From positions 91,276 through 155,275 of the forward strand of contig JASANC010005298.1 of assembly GCA_030248135.1 (NCBI GenBank): DNA of 64,000 nucleotides, given 5' to 3'. The first letter of the stretch is position 1, and every line of letters starts with the position of its first letter. Under the pieces are notes generated by a model. It saw only the letters and a list, made by a program, of their open reading frames with translations, made no database searches and was not told where the DNA came from. Source of the stretch: Theristus sp. LFF4_11 (Eukaryota; Nematoda; Chromadorea; Monhysterida; Xyalidae). The position numbers and the translations under genes are program-made. Shown one piece after another: positions 1-11,755 of this stretch.

Positions 1-237
1 CAAAAATTGATCACCGAGAATTGGACACTTTCCAATAAAGGCTGGTGAAGCCTTAGGTGACCTTAAGGCCAATTCATGCGCACAAAATTTATCCGGCACG
101 GCACGTCACGTCTCATTCATGGATTGGTTGATTTGGTTCTGGCGTGACTGAATAAAACTGAGCCAGAAGGCAAATGGTTGATAAAAACGTGATAAACAAA
201 ATACAAAAATGCAACAAACTTGCTGTGTTGTTTGCAG

Positions 238-3200
238 CCACGTCATCACGAGTCTGTCCTACAGTGCAAATGGTGAGAATCTGCTGGTCGCCAGCGGTAA
301 TGGCCAGGTGAGTTTACGTTCGTTTGCATTTCACTTTTCATTCTCTTGCCCCATTTGCTTGACAAACCGTCGTTTTTTAAAACTAAATAACTGCGTAAAT
401 CTACACTACAAGCTTTTACATCAGTGTGTGAAAACTCAATTGTGGCCAAAGCTGAAGTGTGTAAAATGAAATCATTGAAGGTGAAACTACTGGACCGCAA
501 GGGCACGCAGTGGGGCGAGTGCGTCAAGGGTGACCAGTACATCGTGGACATGAAGAACACAAAGGGACACGTCGCCGGGATTGTCGGCGCCGTCTGGCAC
601 CCACTGAACAAGGATGAATTCCTGACTGCCGCCTCTGATGGGTTCGTTTGTCCGTTTTTCGTCTCTTGTTTTGTTGCAGCTCACCAGATGAAAATCATAA
701 GCAATCAGCTGATTGGCTACCTTTGAATACAGTGTGCTGATTGGTCCGCACGCAGCGTCCGTGAGTGCATGAATGGGCCTTTATGCAGCAATCATGCGTC
801 ACAATTTGCAAAACGCACCTCACCTCTGTCCAATGTGATTCAGCACCGTTCGCACGTGGTCAACGGGTGATTTCAAGGAAGTGACGAGACTCGTCAACAA
901 GCAGCGAACGTTGATCAAAACGAAGTCAGCACAGGGCAAACGATGCAACCCGACGTGCTGCGCGTACAGCTGCGATGGCAAATCGATTGTGGCCGGCTGC
1001 GATGATGGCAGCTTGCAGATATGGAAGCAAGCGCGATATGTGCGTTGTTTGCGCACATTAGCTGGCGTTTGTGGGTGGCTTGGGCTAGCAGTTCTCATAC
1101 ATCATGCACGCACTTGTGTTTGTGTGGCTTGTTGATTTCATATTCTTGTATTGATTGACATCAGTGTGACCAAGCTGCTCGCCCGGTTAAAGTTCGGTTG
1201 CCAAAAGTTGGCTCACATTGAACAAACACCTGTGCCGCAAACTGTAGTAAGCCCGAAAGTGAGCACTGTGTCGGTCAGACATTCTATCCTCAGTTTTCAA
1301 AGGTTTCATAATTGCGAGCGATTGCGATTATGGTTGCATTGCGGTAACATTCTAATGCGATTTCATAATTGCGTTGTGTGTCCGTTTCAGATCAACCCGT
1401 CGCAGTTGGTGCGTGGTGCGCATGGAGCAGGCGGCGGCATCACGTCGGTCGCAGTCTCCTACGATAATTTGAATCTGCTCTCGCGTGGAAGTATGCCCCG
1501 CAGCGTTCCGTTCTCACATCTCGATTATCTTTCGTTTTGGTTCTGCGACTATTCTCTTGATGCGGGAAAATGTTGGCTGATTTGAGCTGATTCCGTAGCA
1601 GCATTGATAAGAACCTGTATTTGTTTGCAGTGGACGACACGCTGAAACTGTGGGATCTACGAATGTTCAAGGACCCGCTGCACATGACTGCCAACCTCGA
1701 TAACATGTTCCCTATGTAGGTTTGCGTCCGTGCTCTTTCACGGGATCTAACGATGGTTTTTAATGTTTTTTTGTAAATGCACGCGTCTTCGTGAATTTGT
1801 ATCTAAATTAGACGCAAATTCGACTGCTCAGAAGTTGCCTCTTTGGACGGTGGTGGCATGCGCATATCGTGTCCGTGTGAAATCAATATGCGCATGTTCT
1901 TTGAAGTTGCGTGTCAGCTCGCGCTGATTGGTTGTAAACAATAAACACGGATCCTGATCAGACCAACCAATCAATATGCTCAATTCAACTCCAACCATTC
2001 GCGTGCATGCAGCATCACAAAAGCGTGTGTATTGTGTTTGTGTCATTGTTTGCCTTTCCCTCGCAGGACCGAGTGCGCGTTCAGTCCGCGCAACGAGCTC
2101 TGCGTCACGGGCACCTCTGTCAGCAAGACTGACCCGGTCGGCCGGCTGTTGTTCTATGAACGCAACAGTTTCCGGCTGGTCTACAAGATCGAATACCCGA
2201 ACGTCAGCGTCACGCGGGTCGTCTGGCATCCGAAGACCAATCAGTTGTACGTCGGCCTCAGCGATGGACAGGTCAAGGTCGGTGGAGTGAACCGATCTGT
2301 CATGGTCGTCTGGTGATAGCGGTGTGGTTGGGTGCACACTCACGTGTAGTTTGATGCATGCATTCTGTGTGGAGGTGGAGCAATGCCTGCATCACACTGC
2401 ACGTGCGTGTGCAATCAGCCAATCAGCTAATATTAAAAATTAGCCAAGCCGACTATATATACAAGAAGCGCTGCATCCGCTGCATTGTAGTTCCGCTGCT
2501 CTGCTCCGTTATGGTGCACGAGCGAGAAGGTGGAGTTGCAAAATTTTGTTTGCTCCTTTTATCCCTATCGCAAAGGCTTGACTTAGGATTAGAATCAGAA
2601 AAACGAACCGTTGCAAGTGATCGAAAATCCAACAGAACCTATTTTTATCAAGGTCTACTACGACACTGCGCGCAGCACCCGTGGCATTCTGTCGTGCGTG
2701 CATCGCGCAAAGAAACGCGAACGAAAACAAGAGATCATCAGCGAACAAATGATCATTGCACGTTAGTGGATGCGTGTGCAGTGCAGTTTGGTTGAGGCGA
2801 CGCAAATGTACAAGGTTTCTCGCACGTTTTGGTGAAACTGGAGCATGTATTGCAAACGGACACTATCCTCAATGTGGTTGTGTAATCAACGGCCCTGGTT
2901 TCGCCCAGTTTTGCCTGAACGCAGATGGGAAACGCAATTTAGTTCAATCAAAGTGGGCAATGAACGAAAGAATCTGCATTTGACCTGTCGCAAATGAGAT
3001 CAGAAAAAAATGCGAACATTATGACACGACATTTGCAATGAATCGGAATGAAGCCAACTCAAATTCGTCCGTAGTGCTAATAAAGTTGTGTGTTTTTGTT
3101 TTTTTCAGCGCTCTCCCTTGAGATGTTCCAGCCGCGTGGCGAAGAGGGCGTCGAGAAGGAGGTGACCGGCTGGCGGATCCGCAAACTGCTGAAGCAACAG

Positions 3201-4006
3201 CAACGCGACCCAAACAAGAAGTTCCGCAAGCCGCAGGAAATGCCCATGAGCGGACCAAGTACGTTCCGTTTTTGGGTCGACTTTTTTAGTGCCCTGTTGG
3301 GACAATTTGTGAGTAATCAAGGAGCACAGACTATGTTTTGGTGCATTGAAGCATAACATGTGTGATGTTCACACACAGCGGAACAACTCAGTTGACAGCT
3401 GTGTTGTAACTTGTATGTGACATAATCGTTTCCGTCATGCAAAAATTAGAACACAAATATCAGCGCCAGAGTTCTACAGTTTGAAGACAGTGCGCTTGTA
3501 ACACAGCAATGCTGCACCGCACGCACAACAGTCGCACACACGCGCTGCTGTGACGTCGTGTGTGTGCGTGCGTGCTGGTTTGTGACTGTGCCACACCCAC
3601 AGTCTAGGGGCATTCTTGAAGCAGTATTTAGCGACCGCGTAGCTATATGTTTCAACACAGCTAAGTAAGAGTGCGGAAAAAGTAAGTAACAGTAAGAGTT
3701 CACAGCTTTCAGCCAACATCATTCTCCGTTGCAGGCGTACAAGGCCGCATCGCCGAAGGGCACGGCTCGATCAACTCGTACTTTCTGCGCGAGATCGGCG
3801 TGCACCGCAACAAGGAGCTGATGGACGACACGGACGTGCGCGGCAGCATCCTGCGGCACGCGAAGGAGGCCGCCGAGAACCCGATGTTCATCGGCAACGT
3901 CTACAAGCGCACGCAGCCGCACGTGATACTGCAGGAGAAGACCGAGGAGGAGCCGGTCGACAACCAGCTGCAGCCGGTCTACAAAAAGTCAAAAGTGATC
4001 GAGTAG
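238..4006 (+). CDS. WDR70: WDR70-like WD-repeat protein, 3' part (5' exons lie left of the window)
   Basis: Nine exons are supported: 238-307, 481-641, 844-1039, 1391-1490, 1631-1715, 2067-2277, 2653-2761, 3109-3258 and 3735-4006 (stop TAG). All join in phase at GT-AG borders and give about 450 residues. The order of blocks follows the WDR70 family (nuclear WD40 protein, fission yeast Wdr70 and human WDR70): KGDQYIVDM, a DGTVRTW strand, [26 protein letters not shown], a KVYYD strand, then a basic tail with [16 protein letters not shown] and KRTQPHV. Human WDR70 has about 654 residues and this model begins in the middle of its WD repeats, so at least the N-terminal third is missing to the left. 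Family members are linked to chromatin and DNA-damage functions; that role is by homology only. No frame disruption was seen. Confidence 0.93.
2285..2445. mobile_element. Degenerate CCAATCAG-type inverted-repeat element in a WDR70 intron
   Basis: This intron stretch carries the internal words of the family described at 7449-7606: GCATGCATTCTGTGTGG, a GGAGGTGGAG block and paired copies of CAATCAGC near the right side. The ends are eroded and no target duplication could be assigned. It is called by similarity to the better copies in this window. Confidence 0.4.
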
Positions 4007-4240
4007 TGCTGACTGGCGGCGCGCTTGCGGCTGCACGTATTCATTGCACCGGACAGTCAATCAGCGTGCTTTTTGTTTGGGTTTTCGTGGTGCAACAACA
4101 TTTATTGCTGCCGTGTGACGAGCGAGTGATTGGCTGTTGTTTTGTGTCTTTGGCCAATTGTGCAACCACTCAGCTGTGACCTGTGCTTGCACGTGTATAA
4201 TATTGTTGATTGACTATTTTGTCAGTTCATTGTGGCAAAA

Positions 4241-4246
4241 AATAAA
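4241..4246 (+). terminator. Polyadenylation signal of WDR70
   Basis: AATAAA lies 235 nt downstream of the WDR70 stop codon, in a T/G-rich context. No better signal is visible before the next gene. Confidence 0.6.
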
Positions 4247-5132
4247 TGTTTTTGTTCCTCACTATTCTCATTTAACGGAAAACAAGATTTTTAATCATTC
4301 ATTCGAAACTACCGTGGCTTGTGAAGCGTGACTTCATGGAAGTTCATTGATGCCAACTGACGCACACACATACGAACAGCAATGTTAGCCATAGCAACGC
4401 GTTTTTTGTTCAAATTTGACTTCAGCTTTTTTTCGACTTCAGTGTCAATGATACTGCTGATTGCGATATTCACGATCGTTTGACATGCATGCAGCGCACA
4501 TCAAAGGGTATCTTATTGTAAATATGACGAAATTGCAAGGCTGACGATTTGTAGAGTCGCAATGGCCTGCATTGCATCACCGTTGGTTTGTCGCGCGGTG
4601 TGCCAAATTGGGCGGTTATGTGCATACGGTGGACTAAGTGATTTACTGCACTGAAATGCCGTTTCATTTTGCGGTGTCAGCCCAGTGAAATTTCTTTTGG
4701 GTTTGTGTGCAAGATGCTTTATGCTGCATCAAAAGCTCAATGCAACTGTCTGTCAATTCAGCTGCTTCAACATTCGACTTCACCAGCAGAAAACAAACCA
4801 CAATACCACACAGCCAACACTGTAGACACACAGTGCTGAAATGTTTCATAAAGCGCAGTATCTTCAAATGAAAACAGGATTTTTTCCTCGCCAAATTTTG
4901 CAACACAACGTTTTGAATTTTCGACAGAAAGTTTTCCGACGAAGATGAACATTGGGGAGCTACAGCACTTCAAAGTTTGTGTCACAAAATGTACGGACAA
5001 CCCACGTAGATTTGGATGACTGGATAATAAATCTACTTGATTTAATTTTTATAGGTACAATTGTATGTACATATTGTTGTTTTCATTTCACCCCATAATA
5101 CCACAAAACATAAATTGTAACACCAGAATCAA
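4247..5132. other. Intergenic spacer, no gene recognised
   Basis: Moderately A/T-rich sequence between WDR70 and the MOLO1-like gene. Only short open frames occur, without conserved motifs or consistent splice borders. A possible acceptor ending at 5126 (ACACCAG), six bases before the next ATG, could serve trans-splicing; that is inference. Confidence 0.5.
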
Positions 5133-7431
5133 ATGCCACGAAACGCACAACTGTTGTGTGTTGTTTTATTGCACCATGTGATTTGTGGCCAATCAGCGCC
5201 TGACTGGACAGGCACCAACTATCCGGATCCAATCATCGAGCCCAACCGTTGCGGCGGAACAGCAGCCAGGAGCCAGTTTTATCAAAAAAAAAATAAATTT
5301 TCCATTTTTGAATGTTGTACAAGATGTGAAAAACTTCAGTCACAAAACGCTGCGAAAGCAGCGTGAAAGCTTTATGCGCTTGACTTAATCTGTCGCCGCC
5401 CCCACACGTGGCGAGGGTTTTGGCCCACCCTGATGGTGAGCCGTCCGTTCCCCGAAACCCACCAGAGTTTGGTATCTTCGGGTTTTCCAAAATCTATCGG
5501 TGGGGGAAGCGTGCGTCAAGCACAAAAAGTAAATTCGCATAAAACTGGCTGCGTCTAGTCATGTGTGTGACCCGGACGAGTTGCTGACCGCGAACGAACG
5601 ACTGAGACTGGACAAAGCGCTGCGAGAGTTGCGCTACGCGACGACGAGACACGAGCAGACGGCGTTCTGCGATAAACGCGGCGCCACTGGATTCGTGGCA
5701 CTAGCGAACGAACTGCTGCTGCCCGCTGACCGACGGTCGACAGTGTTGGATGTGAGCGAGTTTGCGGACACGTTGCACGCCAGATACGAGCCGGATGAGC
5801 GATGCCACAAAGGTATGGTAGGTTTGTTCGAACGTGTCCGACCGAGATGATGTCACTTGGTCTAAAACGGCCGCATCTGTCATGTACAGGAACTAGATAT
5901 TCAGGTTGGTTTACATTTTCACGCGAAAGAATCAGCCAATTACAAAACCATGACAAGCGCATGTTTTAGAGCACATGACGTCATTTCGGTCCTACACGTT
6001 TGAGAAAAGTAAAGTTGTTAAGTGTGCCTGGTGCCAGTTTTTGCTTGCTTGCGTTGTGTCGTGAACAGTGTAGTCCATGTATTTCTGTATCAGATGCACT
6101 TTCGTACATGACGCAGCGACTGTTGTTCCCTGAACACGCCATTATTTGAATTTGGTGAAATGATTGATTGCAGATTGCAAAACAAAAGGTTTATCGCCAA
6201 ATCAATCGGAAATGTTTATTTGAGCGTATCTGACCATTTCCACAAGCACATGCACGTCAACGCGTCATCCGCAGGTTTTGTGCTTGCGTACATTGGTGCG
6301 AGTGAACAAATGTGGATTGAGATGGGGCGTGCCATTGAGATCAGCGCAGCAAAGGTCAGTCAGATCGCGGACGAAGTGAACGAGCAGCAGCTGCCACTCT
6401 ACGAATCGCTCACGGAGGCACTGTACAGACTGGAGCACGCCTACAAACGGGCAAACGGCATGCACGTTCAGGACAGACACGAAATCGGTCAGTGCTCCGA
6501 AGTCCCAGTCTGAAGACGCCAGGCGCTTTGTTACTTATCTGTCACACAGTCACATGCGCTGCTGTATATGTGCGAATGTGACAGTCTGTACTGTAAATGT
6601 GCAACATTACTGTGTAGTCGTTTATACCTGACGTGTGCGCATACAGCCCGGCATGTCACGTCACGTTACTTAAGGTCCCGTGTTAGTGCATACTGCCGTT
6701 CATACCTGACGTACGTTGACGTATGTCTGCATACGTCAAGTATAAACGGGCCTTAACTGGGCAAGTCGTATTTCATTAAAAAATTGTCCGTTTCATAGAG
6801 GGAAAATTGCATTTTCAACAGTAAAAACAGGACAATTTTTTACGTGTACTTGATTAATGAGTCGTTCTTAGTTGTTTCTCTTTAGAAAATAACCGAAATT
6901 TGGCCGTGTTCAAAAATCCCTATTTACTGCGTGGCTAAGTCTGCCTGCACCCCTGATTCCTGTCGGCGGGCCTTTCCCCACCCCTCCACCTCCCCAAGAC
7001 ACTTACCAGCTGCTATCTTCCGCGTGGCGGGCGAGGGCCCGCTCTTCAAAACACCGATGTCTGGACTTACAAGAAAAATTTAGATATCTATATAAAGGCT
7101 CGTTTTGTATGTTGCAACATAATGCAATATTTGTTTTCACAGTGGCGTAACCGGTTATCATTCAATCCCCCTTTTATTTCAGCTAAAAAATGCCTTTTTC
7201 ATGAGCTGTTTCTGAATAAATGCAGCACAAAGCTTTTGGAGATGTCAGCGTTTGCAGGCGTTCCAGTTGGAACAACCGGCACTGTTCATTGCAGAGAGCA
7301 CAGCAGCGAGCGGCATGTCGGTGCTGCTGACAGTGCTGCTGATTCTCGCGTGTCTCGTTCTGCTGTCCATGTGCACGTTCATCGTGTGCGCGTTGCGCAG
7401 AATCATCAAGAAGCCACCTGTCACCGTGTGA
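5133..7431 (+). CDS. MOLO1-family secreted or single-pass membrane protein
   Basis: Four exons are proposed: 5133-5275, 5559-5812, 6275-6487 and 7226-7431, in phase, 271 residues. Residues 1 to about 20 form a signal peptide (MPRNAQLLCVVLL followed by a hydrophobic run). The family hallmark CG...VCDPDELL opens the extracellular domain, followed by a conserved Cys, GFVALANELLL and, after the second intron, FVLAYIGASEQMW. The last exon encodes a strong transmembrane segment (SVLLTVLLILACLVLL) and a short basic tail ending KKPPVTV. In C. elegans MOLO-1 is a one-pass auxiliary subunit that raises levamisole-receptor gating; the same role here is inference. The last junction is the weak point: the better-looking acceptor ending at 7257 breaks phase, while one ending at 7225 preserves it. 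The third intron holds a GACGTATGC-type element. Confidence 0.72.
5455..5512. repeat. Short dispersed core with GGTATCTTCGGGTTT
   Basis: A C/G-rich stretch inside the first intron of the MOLO1-like gene has CCACCAGAG followed by GGTATCTTCGGGTTTT. Versions of the same core, in either orientation, occur near 8822-8845, 50355-50382 and 62018-62045, usually beside runs of C or G. No complete element ends could be defined. Confidence 0.4.
6608..6758. mobile_element. GACGTATGC-type inverted-repeat element (MITE-like)
   Basis: The segment has repeated GACGTA/TACGTC words and ends in a right arm reading AAACGGGCCTTAA that mirrors a left arm CGTTTATACCTGACG. The same words recur at 21460, 28128, 31010, 40890, 47500 and 58695, usually in introns. 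No coding capacity is visible. A non-autonomous DNA transposon is the likely explanation. Confidence 0.55.
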
Positions 7432-7448
7432 TCACAGTACACGTACAA

Positions 7449-7606
7449 TATAGTCGAACTGTAAATTATGGGCAATCAGCTGATTGGCTGGTGGTCACGT
7501 GCAGACATTGCTGTGGGGAGGCGGAGTTTGGTTAGTGCAGAATGTATGCATCACGATCACCAATCAACCGATCAGTTGATTCCCCATATGTTAGAGTTCG
7601 ACTGTA
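7449..7606. mobile_element. CCAATCAG-type MITE, best-preserved copy
   Basis: About 158 bp bounded by inverted arms: TAGTCGAACTGTAAAT on the left and, read on the other strand, CAGTCGAACTCTAACAT on the right. Both continue into ATCAGCTGATTGG-like palindromes. The interior holds GGGGAGGCGGAGTTTGG and GCATCACGATCACC, shared with the copy at 63836-63997. TA dinucleotides sit at both ends, compatible with a TA target. It lies just past the stop of the MOLO1-like gene. Confidence 0.65.
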
Positions 7607-9647
7607 TGTAGTTGAATTCCACTGATTGGCAGCTGATCAAGCAATTCAGCGCTGTGATTGACTCCACAAGAAAACCTGCGTGACCAACCAATCTCGACAG
7701 CACTGCAGGCAGCCAGCCAATCAGCGGACATATAAACAACCAAAGAATCGCATTTGTTACACGCACAAAATTTCACCCCCAGATTACTGCAGTGGTTGCA
7801 CCCATTCACGCTAGAAATTTGACGATTGAAGAAGCATCAAAGCCAACGATATGCAAATTCAACATGTCATCTGCAAACTGATGCTTTCAATCAAACATTG
7901 TTTTTTTAACTGAACGTCACAAGCAAGTTCAAAAAGTTACAATCTCACTGGTATTTATTCGAATCGAGAGGTGCATAGTGATCGACGTTTGATGATTAGG
8001 GCACAATAAAATGTGATCTCAAATATAACGCAAAATTTCAAACACAAAATAAAGAACCTGCTAAACCAACTGAATTTGAATTGTAAGCAAAGTACATAAC
8101 ACGTTTTTTTGGGGGAAAAGGCAGCTGTGAATAAATAGTGAATCAGAAATTTGAGTTGTGGCGTTACTTGTAATTTCCGAAAAATGTTTTTGGGTGTTAT
8201 TGCTTCAAAAAAGTAACAGAAAAACAGAAAGCACAAACAAAAAAATGCATCTGTCTAATGAAACATGTCAGGAAAAGAAATGCACGAAGCATGACTTGAT
8301 ATTGCGTGCAGTTGACTTCGTGTGATGTCATTAAACGTCACTTCCATTTGACATGTTCCACTAAACAGCATTTACCATTGACAATCCAACGATATGATAC
8401 TGAAAGATGAATGCAAAATTAAAAACACATTTTCATGCAGTCGAACTTGCAAAACTGGCTTGTGTGTGCCACCACATAAACAAAGTCAATTTTAACACAG
8501 CTGTCACTTTTGAATGCAAACGGTTTTGAAGTCAAAATTTGAACGCACAACACGGAGTAGAGAGATACGTTTGGCAAATTTGTAAAGCAGAGCACTAATT
8601 ACAAACAAAAAGGACACAAGAAGTGACACAAAAAAGAACTAGCTCGAGAGATGCAACTGATGAGAGCTGTCACACAAATGATGAACATGAAGCTGGATTA
8701 AAAAAGAGCAATTCGCTGGATCACATGTAACTTGGAAAGAACTGAACGTCATTGAGTAATTTGTTTCACCTTTGCTAAAATTTTATTTTTTTTGAAGCAG
8801 TACCCCCCCCCCACCGATTTCGCAAACCCGAAGGTACCGGACCGGACGACTCACCATCCTGTGGTCGCTTGATCCCCAAAGGCAGCAAAGCCAAACGTTT
8901 TTGTCGAAAACCACTGTGAACTAGAGGTGGGTGCAGGACAGGGTTTTCGGCTGCGGGACGAGACGAGACAGCGCGGGACAAGGGGTCTGCGCGAGGACGA
9001 AAACGGAACAGTCCCGTCCCTAATTTGCGGGACTGGGAATGACAGTACAGAATGACAGTCGTCTGTTCAAAAATAGAGATGTTGCACAACAATGATGATA
9101 CATCTGTGGCTTGACGCAACGCTTCATCACGTTCATTCAATTTTGCGGTTTCATGGTGGTCCCTAGTCAGCTGGTCCCATACGAATGAGTGTCAGACTGC
9201 AGTTCAAACACTGTCAATAAATAAAACCAATATCAGGTATGCTATCAAGAAGGCAGGCAAAAACGTTTCCTATCACCATTCAAAACCAAAAAACCCATCA
9301 TTCATGAAAACAACAATGAAATCGTAGAACCTGAATAACACCCACATATCCTGCTCTAGCTATGGAATATTTTTCAAAGACACAGCAGCAGTCGTAAGTT
9401 CTGACCGATAGCACTGCATTTGAAGGCATGGTTAGACTAAACAAATTGGCTGCTCTTAAAATAAGTGCCTCTGCAGCAAAAAGTCACACCAGTATATACA
9501 CCCGTGAAAGCAACGAGGAACAAAATAATAGACGACATCACAAATTGATATGCACCAGAAGGAAGTAATACATGTGTTCTGAAAACATCTGACATCATTT
9601 CGGTGCGACACGTTCGTATAAATGCAAGCACATCCACAAAGGTGTCT
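7607..9647. other. Intergenic spacer, no gene recognised
   Basis: About 2 kb of A-rich sequence between two convergent genes. Open frames are short and carry no motif I know. A G/C-rich patch at about 8805-9030 contains a copy of the short core described at 5455. One AATAAA near 8005 could serve the MOLO1-like transcript, but it is distant. Confidence 0.5.
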
Positions 9648-9652
9648 AAAGA

Positions 9653-9792
9653 CCTCGTCTTCAGACACAGTGCACTCTCAGCACAGCGATGTTTTGCCGC
9701 CCGCACAAACGAACACACACACACCCATGTGGTATTATCGAATGTTTGCGGACGTGTTTGTTTGTGCAAGTGCACTCTGTCTTCAGACGAGG
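9653..9792. repeat. Hairpin-forming element beside the Ly6-like stop codon
   Basis: Arms CCTCGTCTTCAGACACAG at 9653 and GTGCACTCTGTCTTCAGACG ending near 9790 are near-perfect inverted copies. A second, inner pair is built of CGCACAAACGAACAC and GTGTTTGTTTGTGC. It ends four bases before the stop codon of the minus-strand Ly6-like gene, so it would lie in that transcript's 3' UTR. Related arms occur at about 3475-3700, 29890-30055, 47958-48090 and 60405-60525. Confidence 0.6.
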
Positions 9793-9795
9793 ACT

Positions 9796-11320
9796 TCATC
9801 TGTACAGAACTAGCACAACGCCAAACGAGAGAAGCATGCCGCCGAACGTCGCGAAGCGCACTGACGCCGGTGCACGATTGCACTCGTCCCTGTCGTCGCA
9901 GTAGCACGTGATCACCGGGCCCTGCAGTCGATCATCTGCGCTTGTCACACATTGGCCACGTTCATTCTCGCCCAATTGTCGCCACCGCCATTCCGGTACA
10001 CAGCCTTTGCGCACCACGTTCGAGTCTGCAAATGCACAACAACAACAAAACAATTGCAATTCGCTTTGGTACTGTTTATTATTATTATTATTACCTGTGC
10101 CCATTCACCGGATTCACCGGGGAGGGGGCAAATTAGCTTTGCGGTAACTAAAAAATTAACTAACAATTTGTAATTACAAAAAGACTAAGACTAATGCGAG
10201 ATAATGCACAAAAGCCTTCAATTGATCAAGATCTAACGAATATTGATTTCAAGCCCGTAATCAGCGATGAACGCGAAATTCGCGCTCTGGATACCCATCC
10301 GTTGAAGAAACTCAATTCCCAATTGACTGAACACCGGTTTGGAAAACGTGGAGAAAAACCACGTTTGCATCTTCTACCGCAACCCTGTGTCCACCTGGAC
10401 CTGCCTATTATTTTTGAGCAGCTGACACCGGTGCATGTCGTCGGTGATTGGCAGGAGCGAGCAGTGCTGCCGTCGTTGCAGTCGATGCAGCGGATGCGAT
10501 TCGCGTGAGCACCTGTGACATCAGCAACACAAATCCTTTCCAAACACCCATACGATCTGCTCTGTCGTGAAACGCTTTTGGGCAGTTCTACTACTACCTG
10601 GTCCTGTCCTGGGGCCAGTTTTATGAAAGCTTAATAATCCAATAGTGCTACACCACAGAGCTGCTGAAAGAAATCATAAAACACCCCAACTTCGTTCTGA
10701 AACACCCCAACTGATTCACCAATATCTGTTCTTCAACGTGACGTGAGGAAACTGAAATGTGTTGTATCACGAATTTATTCAGGCGCTCAACAGTGTAGTA
10801 CTGTTGGACTCGTATGTTTTATAAAACTGGCCCCTGGTGTCCGTCGCACTGACGAGCCAGGGGCACCCCGACCGCAGTGTGCGCCTCTCGTTTACCCGGT
10901 GAAATCACAAACAGCAAACTTTCTATGTGAAAAAAATCAATCACAAACTGATTGACTTTCTGAGCGAGCAAGTCTGGTGCTTGTCGCACTAATATCCTGA
11001 CAATCCAGGAAAAATACGGAGTGCGTCCGTGGGGTGGCGTGTGTGCGTCAGCTGGCAGAATCGAAAATATCTTTTCTTCATCACTTGCCCTTGCCTACTA
11101 GCCCACTTATAAAGTTCATCTGACCAGTAAGACAGAAAATCAGTGGATCAAAATGGATGAACATCAAATTTGTAACAACAAAAAGTTTTTCTTTTTAAGT
11201 TGACAATGTTTGTTCAACAGAGAAGAGAATGTGGCCACAAACAAACTGACCTGTTAATGCAGCCAAACAGCCAGCAATGAAGAGAACAAGCAGCAGACGC
11301 CAGCCACAAACAACTGACAT
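9796..11320 (-). CDS. Ly6/three-finger domain protein with GPI-type C-terminus
   Basis: Three exons on the minus strand, 11251-11320, 10378-10512 and 9796-10025, join in phase to give 144 residues. The first exon encodes a signal peptide (MSVVCGWRLLLVLFIAG). The mature part has the Ly6 cysteine pattern: RCIDCN, SC, TC, SC, GC, KGC, QC and finally TCYCDDRDECN, where the closing Cys-Asn is the family hallmark. The last 20 residues are hydrophobic (FGGMLLSFGVVLVL) and end in YR, as expected for a GPI-attachment signal. An in-frame ATG 24 codons upstream exists, but the start at 11320 puts the signal peptide first. Some Ly6 proteins (Lynx type) tune nicotinic receptors; no specific partner can be read here. 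The first intron holds a 229-bp inverted-repeat element. Confidence 0.8.
10609..10837. mobile_element. MITE-like element with GGGGCCAGTTTTAT ends
   Basis: The left end CTGGGGCCAGTTTTAT and the right end ATAAAACTGGCCCC are inverted copies. Inner words (CCAATAGTGCTACAC against GTGTAGTACTGTTGG) extend the inverted similarity to about 45 bp per arm. It has no open frame of note and lies in the first intron of the Ly6-like gene. Confidence 0.65.
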
Positions 11321-11755
11321 TGCGGTGGTGGTTAGCAGGTTAGTGGTCCGCGCGGCGCGGCGTTGCCCATCCATCAACAAAACGTCAGTCAATCAGTCTG
11401 TTTTCTGAAGTATTCAAGAAGCCACTGTGGATTATGGAACAGTTGGATGGCATGAAATAAAACGTTTTTTTATAAAAAGAAACCGGGTTTTATCGGTTTT
11501 CATGCTAAAAATAAAAAAAAACGGTTTTTTACCAACAGAAAATTTGAATTTTCAGTCGTCGAACGAAACAAATCTTAGTTTTCAGTGGAGATGTAAGCTT
11601 CAAAATTTTTTTTAAGTAAAAAAGAGCATTTTTTTTTTAATTTTTCGAATTTTTTTTTCGTTTTTTCCAAATGTTTGGCATATTTTTTTGAAAGTTCAAC
11701 AAAAATTTTCTTCGACTTTACTTTGTGTGTGACATAGTCTTCAACTCTGCAGGTG

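Noticed and set aside
60..237. tRNA or small RNA gene at the left edge
   Set aside because: No A/B box pair or cloverleaf could be drawn. The segment is a WDR70 intron.
10835..10910. G/C-rich, coding-looking patch in the first intron of the Ly6-like gene
   Set aside because: No splice pair includes it without breaking the three-finger cysteine pattern. Part of it is the end of the inverted-repeat element.
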